From contig NZ_CP141179.1 in assembly GCF_035599575.1 (NCBI RefSeq), positions 2,976,001 to 3,040,000 of the forward strand: DNA of 64,000 nucleotides, read 5' to 3'. Of this stretch, positions 1 to 9,261 are shown piece after piece (position 1 is the first letter of the stretch; every line of letters begins with the position of its first letter). The notes under the pieces are model-generated. The model did no database searches, was not told the DNA's origin, and saw only the letters and a list, made by a program, of their open reading frames with translations. The translations under genes and the position numbers were made by a program. This DNA is from Roseovarius sp. Pro17 (lineage in GTDB: Bacteria; Pseudomonadota; Alphaproteobacteria; Rhodobacterales; Rhodobacteraceae).

Positions 1-66
1 GCGCTCTATTTCCTGCTATGTTTTGGGTTGTCCATGCTGTTCAGACGGCTTGAGCGCAGGCTGTAA
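1..66 (+). CDS. Amino-acid ABC transporter permease, C-terminal end (partial)
   Basis: Only the last 21 codons and the TAA stop (64-66) are in the window. They encode a hydrophobic stretch (ALYFLLCFGLSMLF) followed by a basic tail ending RRLERRL. A final transmembrane helix followed by R-x-LERRL is typical of the C-terminus of HisM/GlnP-type polar amino-acid ABC permeases, which form the membrane channel for a periplasmic binding-protein system. The call is inferred from this short tail alone. The rest of the gene lies to the left of the window. Confidence 0.55.
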   Translation, partial: ALYFLLCFGLSMLFRRLERRL

Positions 67-315
67 TCGTTCCGACCGTGCCGGCGGACGTCGACGCGCC
101 AACCGCCCTCGGCCGGTTTGCCCAAAGTGATCCGGCTGTCAAACGCGATGGCGGGACCCAGCGCCGCCCGTGATGAGGCTGCGCCCACTTTCGCCGCTTG
201 TGTCAGGTCGCCAACGGAAACTCCAACAAGCGACCATTTGACATCTCTTTCCCAATCCGCCGATCCTAGAGATTCGGCAAACTGGTACGCGCGTCACCCG
301 AGAGGGCCAACGGCA

Positions 316-3300
316 TTATGAATATTGCCTCGTCAGGCTGCCCACCTGTTTTTTCGGTGCGAATTCCCGCGAGGTGTGTCCATAAATTCCGACAACCTTC
401 TGCTTGTCATTGATTGCCCCAGAAAGCGCCGGGAACAACTCGATCAATTCATTCCGTGGCGCTGCATTCATCATCTGCAGGGCCATCGGTCCGGGATAGA
501 AACTCTCTGATGGTGTGCTTTCAGACAGAACGATCTGATGCGCGTCGAACAGCAGGTGGATGTAGGTGACGGCACGTTTGCCATGCGCGATACGCACTCC
601 GGGCATATTCTTGACCAGGTGTTTTGCACGTACCAGGCGATCCCCGCCGCGACCGACCAGCAAGCCATGTTGAGGCGATACCAGAAAATCGCGCTCTGCC
701 CCCAACACGCCCCGGCGTATCAAAATTGGACGCAAGTGGGGGTGGGCCTGCAAAGTGGCCCGGCCCAGTTTTCGCTGTCCGATCCAGCGGATGCGTTGCG
801 GCCCATTGTCGAGGGTTGTAACCAAATCGCCGACCCGCAATTCATCAATCAGGACATCGCCGCGAGGGGTTCGAATGGCCGTACCAGAGGTAAAGCAAAC
901 CACACCGGTGTTTTCCTGAGTAAAGCTGGAATTGTCACCTGACGCGCCCGAAAAGGTCAGGGACCCTGCGCCAAACCGGTCGTTGTCGGAATAATCGGTT
1001 GCCCGACCCTTGGTGTTGGTTTTGTTCGACTGATTGAGGACGCCGTCATCGTTCTGATCGGCCCATAATTCAGACAGGGAGTCATAATGTCCGCTCAGGT
1101 CAATTGCATCGTTGTTGGTGGCATCCCCGTCGGTCAGCGTGCCGGAATTGCCAATGTTGAAATCGGTAATTGTGTCATTGCCACCACTGACAAGAAAGAC
1201 ATCGTTGCCCTGTCCACCTTCGAGGGTGTCGTCACCACCGCCCCCATCGAGGATGTCATTGCCCTCGCCGCCCTTGATCAGGTCATTGCCGTCGCCACCC
1301 GACACGGTGTCGTTGCCATGGCCACCATAGACTTCGTCATCTCCGGCCCCGCCGTCGAGAACATCGTGCCCTGCCTGGCCGTCGACATAGTCGTTGCCAG
1401 CACCGCCTGTCGCTGTGTCGTTACCATCGCCGGTATAAATGACGTCCCAGTCATCTCCTCCATCAATGGAATCGTCACCACCACCGCCATAGATTTGATC
1501 GTCGCCGGCACCGCCGATGATCGTGTTGTCGCCGCCATCGCTTGAAATGTAATCTGCGCCCGCGCCTGCGTCGATATGATCGCCGCCTGAACCGGTATAG
1601 ATGGTATCGTTTCCATCCCCAGCCTCAATATCCAGCCCCGCAGTATCGGCTGTGCCGTCGACACTGTCGTTGCCGTCGGTCAGGATCAGCCTCTCGATCT
1701 GGGAGAATGTGATCGTATCGGTGCCATCAGAGATCGTCCCGGCCTCATCGCCGGTATAGGTGATCGTGACGGGCCCCGTTAGCTGGCTGAGGTCGATCGT
1801 GTCGTAATCAATGCCGCCCTCGCCGCCGATGATCGTGTCGTTGCCAGAACCTTGGGTAACGAGAAAGGTATCAGCATCGTCGCCACCATCGAGTAGCTCG
1901 TCACCGGTCCATGACTGGAGCGTGTCGTTACCCGCGCCACCAAGCAGCGTGTCATTGCCCGTCCAGCCCTGCAGCGAGTCGTTCCCGGCACCGCCCATAA
2001 CGAGATCCGCATCGCTGCCACCCAGAAGAGTGTCATTGCCAGCGCCGCCGTCGATTGTATCGGTCCCGGCCCAACTGTCGATGAAATCGTCGCCGTCCCC
2101 ACCCGAGATGCTGTCGTCGCCAAAGGTGCCGTAGGCCGTGTCATCGCCGGCGCCAAGATCGATAACGGCGCCAGTTCTATCAGCCCGGCCATCAACGAAA
2201 TCGGCTTGGTCGGTTGTGATGATATGTTCGATCTGGGAGAATGTCGTGGTGTCGCTGCGGTGGTTGACCGTGCCGGCCTCATCCCCTGAATACGTGACCG
2301 TGACAGGCCCCGAAAGTTGGCTGAGGTCCAGCGTGTCATGGTCACTGCCGCCTTCGCCACCGACGACGGTATCGTTGCCGCCCCCATCCGAAACGCGGAT
2401 CACATCGCTGCCATCGCCGCCCGCGACGTAATCGTCACCCAATCCGCCATCCATTGTGTCGTCGCCGCCGACTGTGGCCTCGGTCACGCTTGCAGGATCG
2501 TCGAAGTAGAAGTCGGTAAGGCTAACTCTCCATCCGTCGATACTAGTGTAGTCCATTTCGATCCGGGCGACGGGACCGGGTATCTGGATCAGAAGAGAGC
2601 CTTGCTCGTGATGGTCATCATACTCCCCGCCCAGCCCTTCGAACGTATCGGGACCAGGGGTCGCGTCTGAATCGACGCCGCCGACGTTCGACCCCAATGT
2701 TGCGTCAAACTGGATCTGATTGCCATCAATGCCATAGGCCCGGATGACGAGGTGTTCGTTAGCAGCGTCGAAATTGTTGACCCTGAAATGCACATTCTCG
2801 ACCGCTTCCGAGAATGCGACTTTGACTTGACCGGTGTTGCGCAGGCTCAACGCGCTGTTGTCGTTAAGCACATCGTCGCCGTGATCTATTCCGTCGGCGT
2901 GCTGGGTGGCGTTTTCAAACCTCCCGACGCCGTTCGAGATGCCGTAGGAGACATCGACGCCGTTGACCGACTGAGTGCCGGATGTGATCCTGTCGCTGTC
3001 GTCGATCTGACCGCCATTGTCGGGGTCCGGGATATCGTCCCATCTAAGCGCGACCCTGTCAGCCGACCGGTCAGCGCCATCGCCGCCATAGAGCGTGTCG
3101 TTGCCATCGCCGCCATAGATTTCGTCGTTGCCGCCGCTGCCGTCGACAGTATCGTCGCCAGCGCCGCCCCACAGAATGTCGTCATCACCCGTGCCCCTGA
3201 TGTGGTTGTTGGCGTCCGGGTCGTAGGTTTGGCTGTGGATCGATTTATATGACGGCTCATTCGACGGCGTGACGTTCGACGTTGCATAGGTATAGGTGTT

Positions 3301-3651
3301 GCCGGGTTGCAACGGACCATCGGCAACAAAGCCAACGGACGTCCCATTGATCTGGATCTCGTAGAGATTGATCGTCTGGCCGTATTCGTCAGTGATCGTG
3401 CGAACAGCTTCGAGATAGCTTTTACCGCTGGCGACAATATTTCCGGCGCCGTCACGCACGGTTGTCGTCTGTTGAGTGGAATCGTCGGAAGTTGCATTGA
3501 CCGAAGAGTCGCCAGACCATGTCGCGTCGTCGTCCGTAATCTCAAAAGTGTAGGCCGTCGCGGAATCGTAGGTCGGATCAACGCGCCCGCGTGACCCGGC
3601 AAGTCCGGTGAAGTCGGTGAGCGTGAAGCCTGTGAAATTGTACGTTGCCAT
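316..3651 (-). CDS. RTX calcium-binding protein with C-terminal Hint domain
   Basis: A 1111-residue acidic protein. The start is ATG at 3651, with AGGA about eight bases upstream; an in-frame TTG at 3669 is less likely. There is no Sec signal peptide. Several blocks of glycine-aspartate nonapeptides (for example GGDGNDTLYGG) match RTX repeats, which bind calcium and fold as a parallel beta roll outside the cell. A non-RTX segment (around residues 270-390, with FDAANEHLVIRAYG) resembles a beta-sandwich surface domain. From Cys919 (CFTSGTAIRTPRG) to about residue 1060 runs a Hint_2-type (Hedgehog/intein) domain with the conserved SPQHGLLV segment; such domains can be autocatalytic, but splicing is not shown here. 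Such proteins are generally exported by type I secretion, and no ABC exporter genes are nearby. Function is otherwise unknown. It is transcribed divergently from the sheath gene. Confidence 0.85.
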   Translation of the reverse strand: MATYNFTGFTLTDFTGLAGSRGRVDPTYDSATAYTFEITDDDATWSGDSSVNATSDDSTQQTTTVRDGAGNIVASGKSYLEAVRTITDEYGQTINLYEIQINGTSVGFVADGPLQPGNTYTYATSNVTPSNEPSYKSIHSQTYDPDANNHIRGTGDDDILWGGAGDDTVDGSGGNDEIYGGDGNDTLYGGDGADRSADRVALRWDDIPDPDNGGQIDDSDRITSGTQSVNGVDVSYGISNGVGRFENATQHADGIDHGDDVLNDNSALSLRNTGQVKVAFSEAVENVHFRVNNFDAANEHLVIRAYGIDGNQIQFDATLGSNVGGVDSDATPGPDTFEGLGGEYDDHHEQGSLLIQIPGPVARIEMDYTSIDGWRVSLTDFYFDDPASVTEATVGGDDTMDGGLGDDYVAGGDGSDVIRVSDGGGNDTVVGGEGGSDHDTLDLSQLSGPVTVTYSGDEAGTVNHRSDTTTFSQIEHIITTDQADFVDGRADRTGAVIDLGAGDDTAYGTFGDDSISGGDGDDFIDSWAGTDTIDGGAGNDTLLGGSDADLVMGGAGNDSLQGWTGNDTLLGGAGNDTLQSWTGDELLDGGDDADTFLVTQGSGNDTIIGGEGGIDYDTIDLSQLTGPVTITYTGDEAGTISDGTDTITFSQIERLILTDGNDSVDGTADTAGLDIEAGDGNDTIYTGSGGDHIDAGAGADYISSDGGDNTIIGGAGDDQIYGGGGDDSIDGGDDWDVIYTGDGNDTATGGAGNDYVDGQAGHDVLDGGAGDDEVYGGHGNDTVSGGDGNDLIKGGEGNDILDGGGGDDTLEGGQGNDVFLVSGGNDTITDFNIGNSGTLTDGDATNNDAIDLSGHYDSLSELWADQNDDGVLNQSNKTNTKGRATDYSDNDRFGAGSLTFSGASGDNSSFTQENTGVVCFTSGTAIRTPRGDVLIDELRVGDLVTTLDNGPQRIRWIGQRKLGRATLQAHPHLRPILIRRGVLGAERDFLVSPQHGLLVGRGGDRLVRAKHLVKNMPGVRIAHGKRAVTYIHLLFDAHQIVLSESTPSESFYPGPMALQMMNAAPRNELIELFPALSGAINDKQKVVGIYGHTSREFAPKKQVGSLTRQYS

Positions 3652-4401
3652 CGGTCGATCCTGCTGCAATGAGTGCCGCCCGATCCAGCAGGCAGCCCAA
3701 CGCAGAATTTACGATGCAATGGTAAAGGATCATTTTTGATGAGCCGCGTCACGGCGGGTATTTTACTTAAAATTCGCCTTGATTGATCACCAGTTTGATT
3801 GGGCACGACGGCAAATGTGCGCTTGCATCCGGCTGGCGAGCCCTGTGGGGTCGCAAGATTGCTCTATGTAGATTCACGGCTGCGCCAAAGTCATTTGGCG
3901 CTGGGCGTTTGAACGACCCTTACGCGTCCATAGGCCCACCCTTCGCGCTTGCGGATATCGCAGGCGGGACGTCGGCCATGATCGCTACCGTCATAATGTC
4001 GAATCCACGGTGCGGAACCTGATCGCAGTTGGGGTGATCGGTATTTGCAGGGGGGGGCTGTCGGGGCATATTCCGCACCCGTCCGCCTGCTGTTTAGGAA
4101 TGTGGGATCGCGTGTAAATTCGAAGGAAAGAATGTGAATTTTAACAGAATGTGATACCGTCCAGATCAAACAGAACATTTCAGATCTGGCTAACTTGTGG
4201 GCCGCGAACGTGTCTCTAAACGGGGGGGATATCCGAAAATGTTTCGCATATCCTTGTTTTGTCTTGATTGATCTGGCGTTGATCCACCGGTCCGCAAACC
4301 GGGGCATGAATTGATACCCAAGGTCGTGTCCCCGTGGCCTATACCGGGCTTCTTGGTCTGGGCGTGTTGCATACCGCAATTTTGTAGGGAGGACCGTATA
4401 C
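3652..4401. other. Intergenic region with two poly-G tracts
   Basis: A 750-base gap between the divergent RTX/Hint and tail-sheath genes. No convincing coding frame was found. It must carry both promoters, but no clear -35/-10 pair stands out. It contains a run of eight G at 4050-4057 and seven G at 4222-4228, and its AT content is higher than that of the flanking genes. The sheath ribosome-binding site AGGGAGGA is at 4386-4393. Confidence 0.6.
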
Positions 4402-6336
4402 ATGACCATCAAAACCCCCGGTGTTTACGTCGTCGAGAAAAGCGCATTTCCCAATTCGATCGTTCAGGTGGCCACGGCGATCCCGGCCTTTATCGGCTAT
4501 ACCGAAGAGGCGATGAACGGCAACTCGTCGCTGGCGGGCGCGCCCACACGACTAACCTCAATGGCAGAGTTTCACAGCCACTTCGGCTTCTCGTCGAAGC
4601 CGATGTTCAAGATCGTGCCATTCGCGGAACGCACCGGCCCCTCGCCGCTAAGCATCGCAGGTGCGGAAATAGCGCCGGAACTACCGCAGACGGTTTTCTC
4701 GACCAATGGACCGCGCGGCGAGGAAAAATTCGAGTTGGTGCAGATCAATCCAGCCTATGCGCTTTATGGCGCAATGCGGCTGTTTTTCCAGAATGGTGGC
4801 GGCGCATGCTATGTGACGTCCATAGGCTCTTTTAAGGATGAAATCGCCGCCAACCCGATGATCGACGCGCTGACCCGGCTAGAGAAAGAACCGGAGCCGA
4901 CGATAATCGTGATCCCCGATGTCATCCGCCTGTCGCATGATGAAGCGACAAAGGTGCAGCAGCTGACGTTAAAACATTGCGGCAGCGATATGAAGAATCG
5001 GTTTGCCATCCTCGACATTCCCGGCGGCTATCAGGCGCAGGATGGACCGCGAGGGCAGCCCGTGGCGCGGTTCCGTGACGCGATTGGCACGCGCGATCTG
5101 GACTATGGCGCCGCCTATTATCCGTGGCTGAACAGCTCGATTTACGCCGCGCGGGACTTCGACTTTCAGAATATCGAGTTCGACAGTCGAAAGAGCATGG
5201 TGTCCCTTCTGAATCGCTCGGTGCAACAGGACGCCAGTATCGTGCCAGAGATCGAGCGTGTCGGCGCGTCGGTTCTGCGGGGCGATTTCACATTGTCAAT
5301 GACGTCGGGCCAGACTGTCGTGGTGACGCAAGACGATATCTCGGCCGAGGGTGAGAGCACTACCGAGAACCCCTTGAGATTTCGCATCGTCGGCAACGCC
5401 GACAAGATGACCGGCAAGCTGGTCAGAACCGGCACCGAGGATATCGTGTCCGAATTCACGCAAGACGAGCTGAAAGAGGGCAAGATCAGCTTCGTGCATG
5501 ATCCTGCGGGCGGCACGGACATACAGGGCGAGTTCGGCGTCATCGCTGTCGATGCCAATGGCATCGAAACCGCCATGCGCAAGGTGACGGTGACCACCGC
5601 CAAAGGCGCCCCAGAACCGCAGGAGGTCAAGGTGCCGATCGACGAGGTCGAAGGCCCCAACCCGTCAGAGGATCCGTCAACCAAGAGTATCGACAAGGCC
5701 ATGCGCGCCGCAGTCCCGCTATATGTCGAGATCATGAACGCTATCACTGCCTATATGAACACGATGCCACCCTCGGCGGCTATGGCGGGGATCTATACTG
5801 CAATCGACAATAGTCGCGGCGTGTGGAAGGCACCGGCCAATGTGTCGCTCAGCTCAGTGGTTTCGCCGACGGTCGTTATCAACCATGAGGAGCAAGAGAA
5901 TCTCAACGTCTCGATCACGGGCAAATCGATCAACGCGATCCGGCCCTTTGTGGGCCAGGGGACACTGGTTTGGGGCGCGCGCACGCTGAACGGCAACAGC
6001 CTGGATTGGCGCTATATCAATGTGCGACGCACAATGATCATGCTGGAGGAATCCATCAGGCTGGCCTCCAAGGCCTATGTATTTGAGCCCAATACAGCGA
6101 CTACGTGGGTCACCCTGCGTTCAATGATCGAGAATTTCCTCACGAACATCTGGAAACAGGGCGGGCTTGCCGGCTCGGTGTCTGCGGATGCCTTTAGCGT
6201 CCATGTGGGTTTGGGCGACACCATGACCCCCGTCGACATTCTGGATGGCATATTGCGGATCAGCGTTCTGGTTGCCGTCGTACGTCCCGCAGAGTTCATC
6301 GAGTTCACATTCGAGCAAGAGATGCAGAAATCCTAA
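4402..6336 (+). CDS. Orphan contractile-tail sheath protein with inserted CSPG-like domain
   Basis: 644 residues; ATG at 4402 is preceded by a strong AGGGAGGA site. The N-terminus (TPGVYVVEKSAFPNSI, then TAIPAFIGYT) is the classic opening of phage and extracellular contractile-injection tail sheaths. The C-terminal third (GQGTLVWGARTL, DWRYINVRRTMIMLEESI, then FIEFTFEQE at the end) is the conserved sheath core that packs on the inner tube. Between them, residues about 295-400 carry a beta-rich insert (VVVTQDDISAEGE, FTQDELKEGKISFVHD, then FGVIAVDANG). Its spacing resembles the CSPG/cadherin-3 repeat of surface adhesins, an inference from pattern. Variable inserts on the outer face are known in sheaths. 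No tube, baseplate, LysM, ATPase or capsid gene is nearby, so it is an orphan. It could be a relic, a component of a split locus, or a repurposed surface polymer. Confidence 0.85.
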   Translation: MTIKTPGVYVVEKSAFPNSIVQVATAIPAFIGYTEEAMNGNSSLAGAPTRLTSMAEFHSHFGFSSKPMFKIVPFAERTGPSPLSIAGAEIAPELPQTVFSTNGPRGEEKFELVQINPAYALYGAMRLFFQNGGGACYVTSIGSFKDEIAANPMIDALTRLEKEPEPTIIVIPDVIRLSHDEATKVQQLTLKHCGSDMKNRFAILDIPGGYQAQDGPRGQPVARFRDAIGTRDLDYGAAYYPWLNSSIYAARDFDFQNIEFDSRKSMVSLLNRSVQQDASIVPEIERVGASVLRGDFTLSMTSGQTVVVTQDDISAEGESTTENPLRFRIVGNADKMTGKLVRTGTEDIVSEFTQDELKEGKISFVHDPAGGTDIQGEFGVIAVDANGIETAMRKVTVTTAKGAPEPQEVKVPIDEVEGPNPSEDPSTKSIDKAMRAAVPLYVEIMNAITAYMNTMPPSAAMAGIYTAIDNSRGVWKAPANVSLSSVVSPTVVINHEEQENLNVSITGKSINAIRPFVGQGTLVWGARTLNGNSLDWRYINVRRTMIMLEESIRLASKAYVFEPNTATTWVTLRSMIENFLTNIWKQGGLAGSVSADAFSVHVGLGDTMTPVDILDGILRISVLVAVVRPAEFIEFTFEQEMQKS

Positions 6337-6737
6337 ATCTCACGGAAGAATCAGAGACATGGCAGATGGTGGTTTCGCCCGAACGCAGACGATCTGGCCA
6401 AAAGCGTGAACGCTGGCAGCTTCGCTTGCCCCTCGCGTCCTTTGCATATCAAACGACTGCCGGGCGGTGGTCGGACCTGCCATTTACGGCATTTATAACG
6501 CATCAAACTGAATGATTGGTGATCCGCGCTATTTCCGCGTTTTGTTGCATGCAGCCCAGTTCTTCGTGCTGTAACACCGCGGGATAAGTTCACTGATCCC
6601 GGCTGGAATTCCAGCGCGAATCCCTGCGACTAGCTATTTGTGCAGCAAAGCAGGTCTTTTTTTACTGCATCGCCATAATTCAGGTTGGCAATACACCTGC
6701 CGAAGGCACGGAAAAATTCACTGAATTTCTATATTCT
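6337..6737. other. Intergenic region, no gene seen
   Basis: About 400 bases between the convergent sheath and universal stress genes. There is a 14-base palindrome (GCTGGAATTCCAGC, 6602-6615) and a T7 run near 6657-6663 that could belong to a weak terminator. No coding frame has a plausible start or composition. Confidence 0.5.
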
Positions 6738-7193
6738 TCAGGTGATCATCTCGAGCCGTTCCTTGCTCAGGTCGCCCGGCACGATGGTGATGGGAATGGG
6801 CAGGCTGCCAGCCGTGCGCGTTAGTTGGCTGACCAGCGGGCCGGGTCCCTTGCGATCATCCGATGCACCCAGCACCAGCACGCCAACATCGGGGTCATCC
6901 GCAATTTGCGCGATGATCTCGGCCACAGGCTCGCCCTCGCGAATGACCAGTTCGGGATCGACGCCCTGCTTGTCACGCATCCATTTGGCAAAGACCTGGA
7001 AATGCGCCTCGATCCTCTCGCGTTGCTCCTCTCGCATGATGTCGCCGACGCCGATCCAGTGGTTGAACTCTTCGGGCGGGATAATCGACAGGACGGTGAC
7101 TCCGCCCTTGGTACGGGCGGCGCGCATCGCGGCGAAACGCATCGCGTTCAAGCACTCGCGGCTGTCATCCAGAACGACCATGAATTTGCGCAT
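6738..7193 (-). CDS. Universal stress protein (UspA family)
   Basis: 151 residues, the usual size of a single-domain Usp. The N-terminus MRKFMVVLDDSRECLNAMRFA is the first beta strand and helix of the Rossmann-like fold. The C-terminal part (VLVLGASDDRKGPGPLVSQL, then PIPITIVPG) occupies the place of the nucleotide-binding G-x2-G-x9-G(S/T) loop but is degenerate, so ATP binding is uncertain. The family is cytoplasmic and induced under stress or anaerobiosis, with few defined biochemical roles. It lies 55 bases downstream of the M3 peptidase on the same strand and may be read from the same transcript. No FNR-type box was seen directly upstream. Confidence 0.85.
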   Translation of the reverse strand: MRKFMVVLDDSRECLNAMRFAAMRAARTKGGVTVLSIIPPEEFNHWIGVGDIMREEQRERIEAHFQVFAKWMRDKQGVDPELVIREGEPVAEIIAQIADDPDVGVLVLGASDDRKGPGPLVSQLTRTAGSLPIPITIVPGDLSKERLEMIT

Positions 7194-7248
7194 GAAACTC
7201 TCCCAAGAGGCGCGCCAACCATGCCACCGGGCGCGCGTCCGTGCAAGA

Positions 7249-9261
7249 TCACACCGTCAGACCGCGCCCCTTCAGCAGCGCATCAACGCCCGGCAAACGG
7301 CCACGGAATGCCAGATAGAGTTCCTCTGCGTCCGCCGATCCGCCGCGCGACAGGATCGTGTCCTCCAACGCCTTGGCGCGTTCGGGATCAAACGCGCCAC
7401 CCGCCTCCTCGAACGAGGCAAAGGCGTCGGCATCCATCACCTCGGACCACATATAGCTGTAATAGCCCGAGCTATATCCATCGCCGGCGAACACATGCGC
7501 GAATTGCGGGGTCGCATGGCGCATGGTGATCGCGTCCGGCATTCCGATCCCGGCAAGCACCTCGGCCTGCCGCGCCATCGCATCATCCGGCGCCGCGCCC
7601 TCGTGAAAGCTAAGATCGACCAGCGCCGAGGCCACATATTCGACCGTCTGGAACCCCATGTCGAAGGTCGCGGCGTCCAGCACCTTTTGTAGCAGCGCCT
7701 TTGGCATCGGCTCGCCCGTCTCGGAATGGGTGGCGAATTCGCCCAGCACCTCTGGCACTTCCAGCCAGTGTTCATAGAGTTGGCTGGGCAATTCCACAAA
7801 GTCGCGCGCGACGGACGTGCCGCTGACCGACTCGTAGGTCACATCCGAAAGCATCTGGTGCAGCGCATGGCCGAACTCGTGAAACAGCGTGCGCGCATCA
7901 TCATAGCTCAGCAGCGCAGGATCGCCCTTGGCAAAATTGCACACATTGATGACGACTGGCCCCTGCTTTTCGGGAAATTTCGCCTGCCCCCGCATCGCAC
8001 TGCACCACGCGCCCGAGCGCTTGGAGGCGCGCGCGAAATAGTCGCCAATAAAGACCGCAACATGTTCGCCCTTGCGCGTGACCTCCCACGCGCGGCAGTC
8101 GGGATGGTAAAGAGGCACGTCCACCGGCTTAAACTCCAACCCGAACAGGCGATGCGCGCAGGCGAAAACGGCCTCAATCATGCGATCAAGCTGGAAATAT
8201 GGCTTTAGCTCGGCCTCATCCAGATCATGTTCGACCTGCCTGCGTTTTTCCGCGTAATAGCGCCAATCCCACGGGGCCAGATCGCCATTGATGCCGTCGC
8301 TGTGCATCATGCCGGTCAGCACCTCGGCGTCGCGCTCGGCTTGTGCCTTGGCCGGGGTCCAGACCTGCATCAAAAGATCGCGCACAGCGTCCGGCGTCTT
8401 GGCCATCTCGGTCTCAAGCTTGAAGTCCGCGAAGCTGTCGTAGCCTAAGAGTTGCGCGCGCTCTTGGCGCAGCGCCAGCGTCTCGGTGGCGATCTGGCGG
8501 TTATCCGTCTCGCCCCCATTCGCGCCGCGCGACGTCCAGGCGTTGAACGCCTGCTCGCGCAGATCCCGGCGCACCGAGAATTGCAGGAATGGCACGATCA
8601 GCGACCGCGACAGGGTAATCACGGGGCCATTCAGCCCCTTTTCGTCGCCCGCTTGGCGCGCATTGCGCAGCAGAAAATCGGGCAGCCCATCCAGATCGCT
8701 TTCGGCCAGTTCCATATGCCATCCTGCCTCATCGGCCAGCAGGTTTTGCGTGAACTTTGTCCCCAGTTCGGCCAGCCGCGCCATGATCGCCTGCATCCGC
8801 GCCTCATCCGGACCACTCAGCGCCGCGCCATGGCGGCGAAAGCTGCGATGGGTCAGCATCAGAACGCGCGCCTGCTCATCGCTCAGATCCAAGCCCTCGC
8901 GCTGCTCCCATAACGCCTCAATGCGCGCAAAAAGTGGCTTCTGCGCATAGATCCACGACGAATAGGCCGCCAGCTTGGGCGAGAAATCGCGCTGAAGCGC
9001 CTGCCGCTCCGGATTGCTGTCCGCGCCTGCGACGGTGAAAAAGACGCTCAGCACCTTGTCCAGCGCCTTGCCCGACGCCTCAAGCGCCTCGATCGTATTG
9101 GCAAATGTCGCCGGTTCGGTAGCCTCGGCAATCGCCGCAACTTCTGCCCGTGCCAGCGTCAGCGCCGTGTCGAGCGCGGGGGCGAAATCAGTGTCGTCAA
9201 CGCGGTCGAACGGTGCGATGGAAAATCGGGTATCCCACACGTCCAGAAGCGGATTGGTCAT
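7249..9261 (-). CDS. M3 family oligopeptidase (Dcp/OpdA-like metallopeptidase)
   Basis: 670 residues from ATG 9261, which has AAGGAG seven to eight bases upstream; an in-frame start 30 bases earlier lacks such a site. The zinc-binding motif HEFGH is at residues 461-465 (LFHEFGHALHQM), with the downstream glutamate region expected of thimet-type peptidases. Length and the opening (NPLLDVWDTRFSIAPFD) match alphaproteobacterial M3 peptidases annotated as peptidyl-dipeptidase Dcp or oligopeptidase A. These are cytoplasmic enzymes that degrade short peptides, including cleaved signal peptides. The ATG overlaps the moeB stop (ATGA), indicating translational coupling in a dut-moeB-peptidase operon. 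Exact substrate preference cannot be read from the sequence. Confidence 0.9.
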   Translation of the reverse strand: MTNPLLDVWDTRFSIAPFDRVDDTDFAPALDTALTLARAEVAAIAEATEPATFANTIEALEASGKALDKVLSVFFTVAGADSNPERQALQRDFSPKLAAYSSWIYAQKPLFARIEALWEQREGLDLSDEQARVLMLTHRSFRRHGAALSGPDEARMQAIMARLAELGTKFTQNLLADEAGWHMELAESDLDGLPDFLLRNARQAGDEKGLNGPVITLSRSLIVPFLQFSVRRDLREQAFNAWTSRGANGGETDNRQIATETLALRQERAQLLGYDSFADFKLETEMAKTPDAVRDLLMQVWTPAKAQAERDAEVLTGMMHSDGINGDLAPWDWRYYAEKRRQVEHDLDEAELKPYFQLDRMIEAVFACAHRLFGLEFKPVDVPLYHPDCRAWEVTRKGEHVAVFIGDYFARASKRSGAWCSAMRGQAKFPEKQGPVVINVCNFAKGDPALLSYDDARTLFHEFGHALHQMLSDVTYESVSGTSVARDFVELPSQLYEHWLEVPEVLGEFATHSETGEPMPKALLQKVLDAATFDMGFQTVEYVASALVDLSFHEGAAPDDAMARQAEVLAGIGMPDAITMRHATPQFAHVFAGDGYSSGYYSYMWSEVMDADAFASFEEAGGAFDPERAKALEDTILSRGGSADAEELYLAFRGRLPGVDALLKGRGLTV

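Noticed and set aside
67..315. A minus-strand frame (about 90 residues, with DLTQAAKVGAASS and RITLGKPAEGGWRVDVRR) between the ABC permease end and the RTX gene
   Set aside because: It looks somewhat protein-like but lacks a convincing start and ribosome-binding site and matches no family; it could be a gene remnant, but the evidence is too thin.
4402..6336. A prophage or complete contractile injection locus
   Set aside because: Only a sheath gene is present; no capsid, tube, baseplate, integrase or ATPase gene is in the window.
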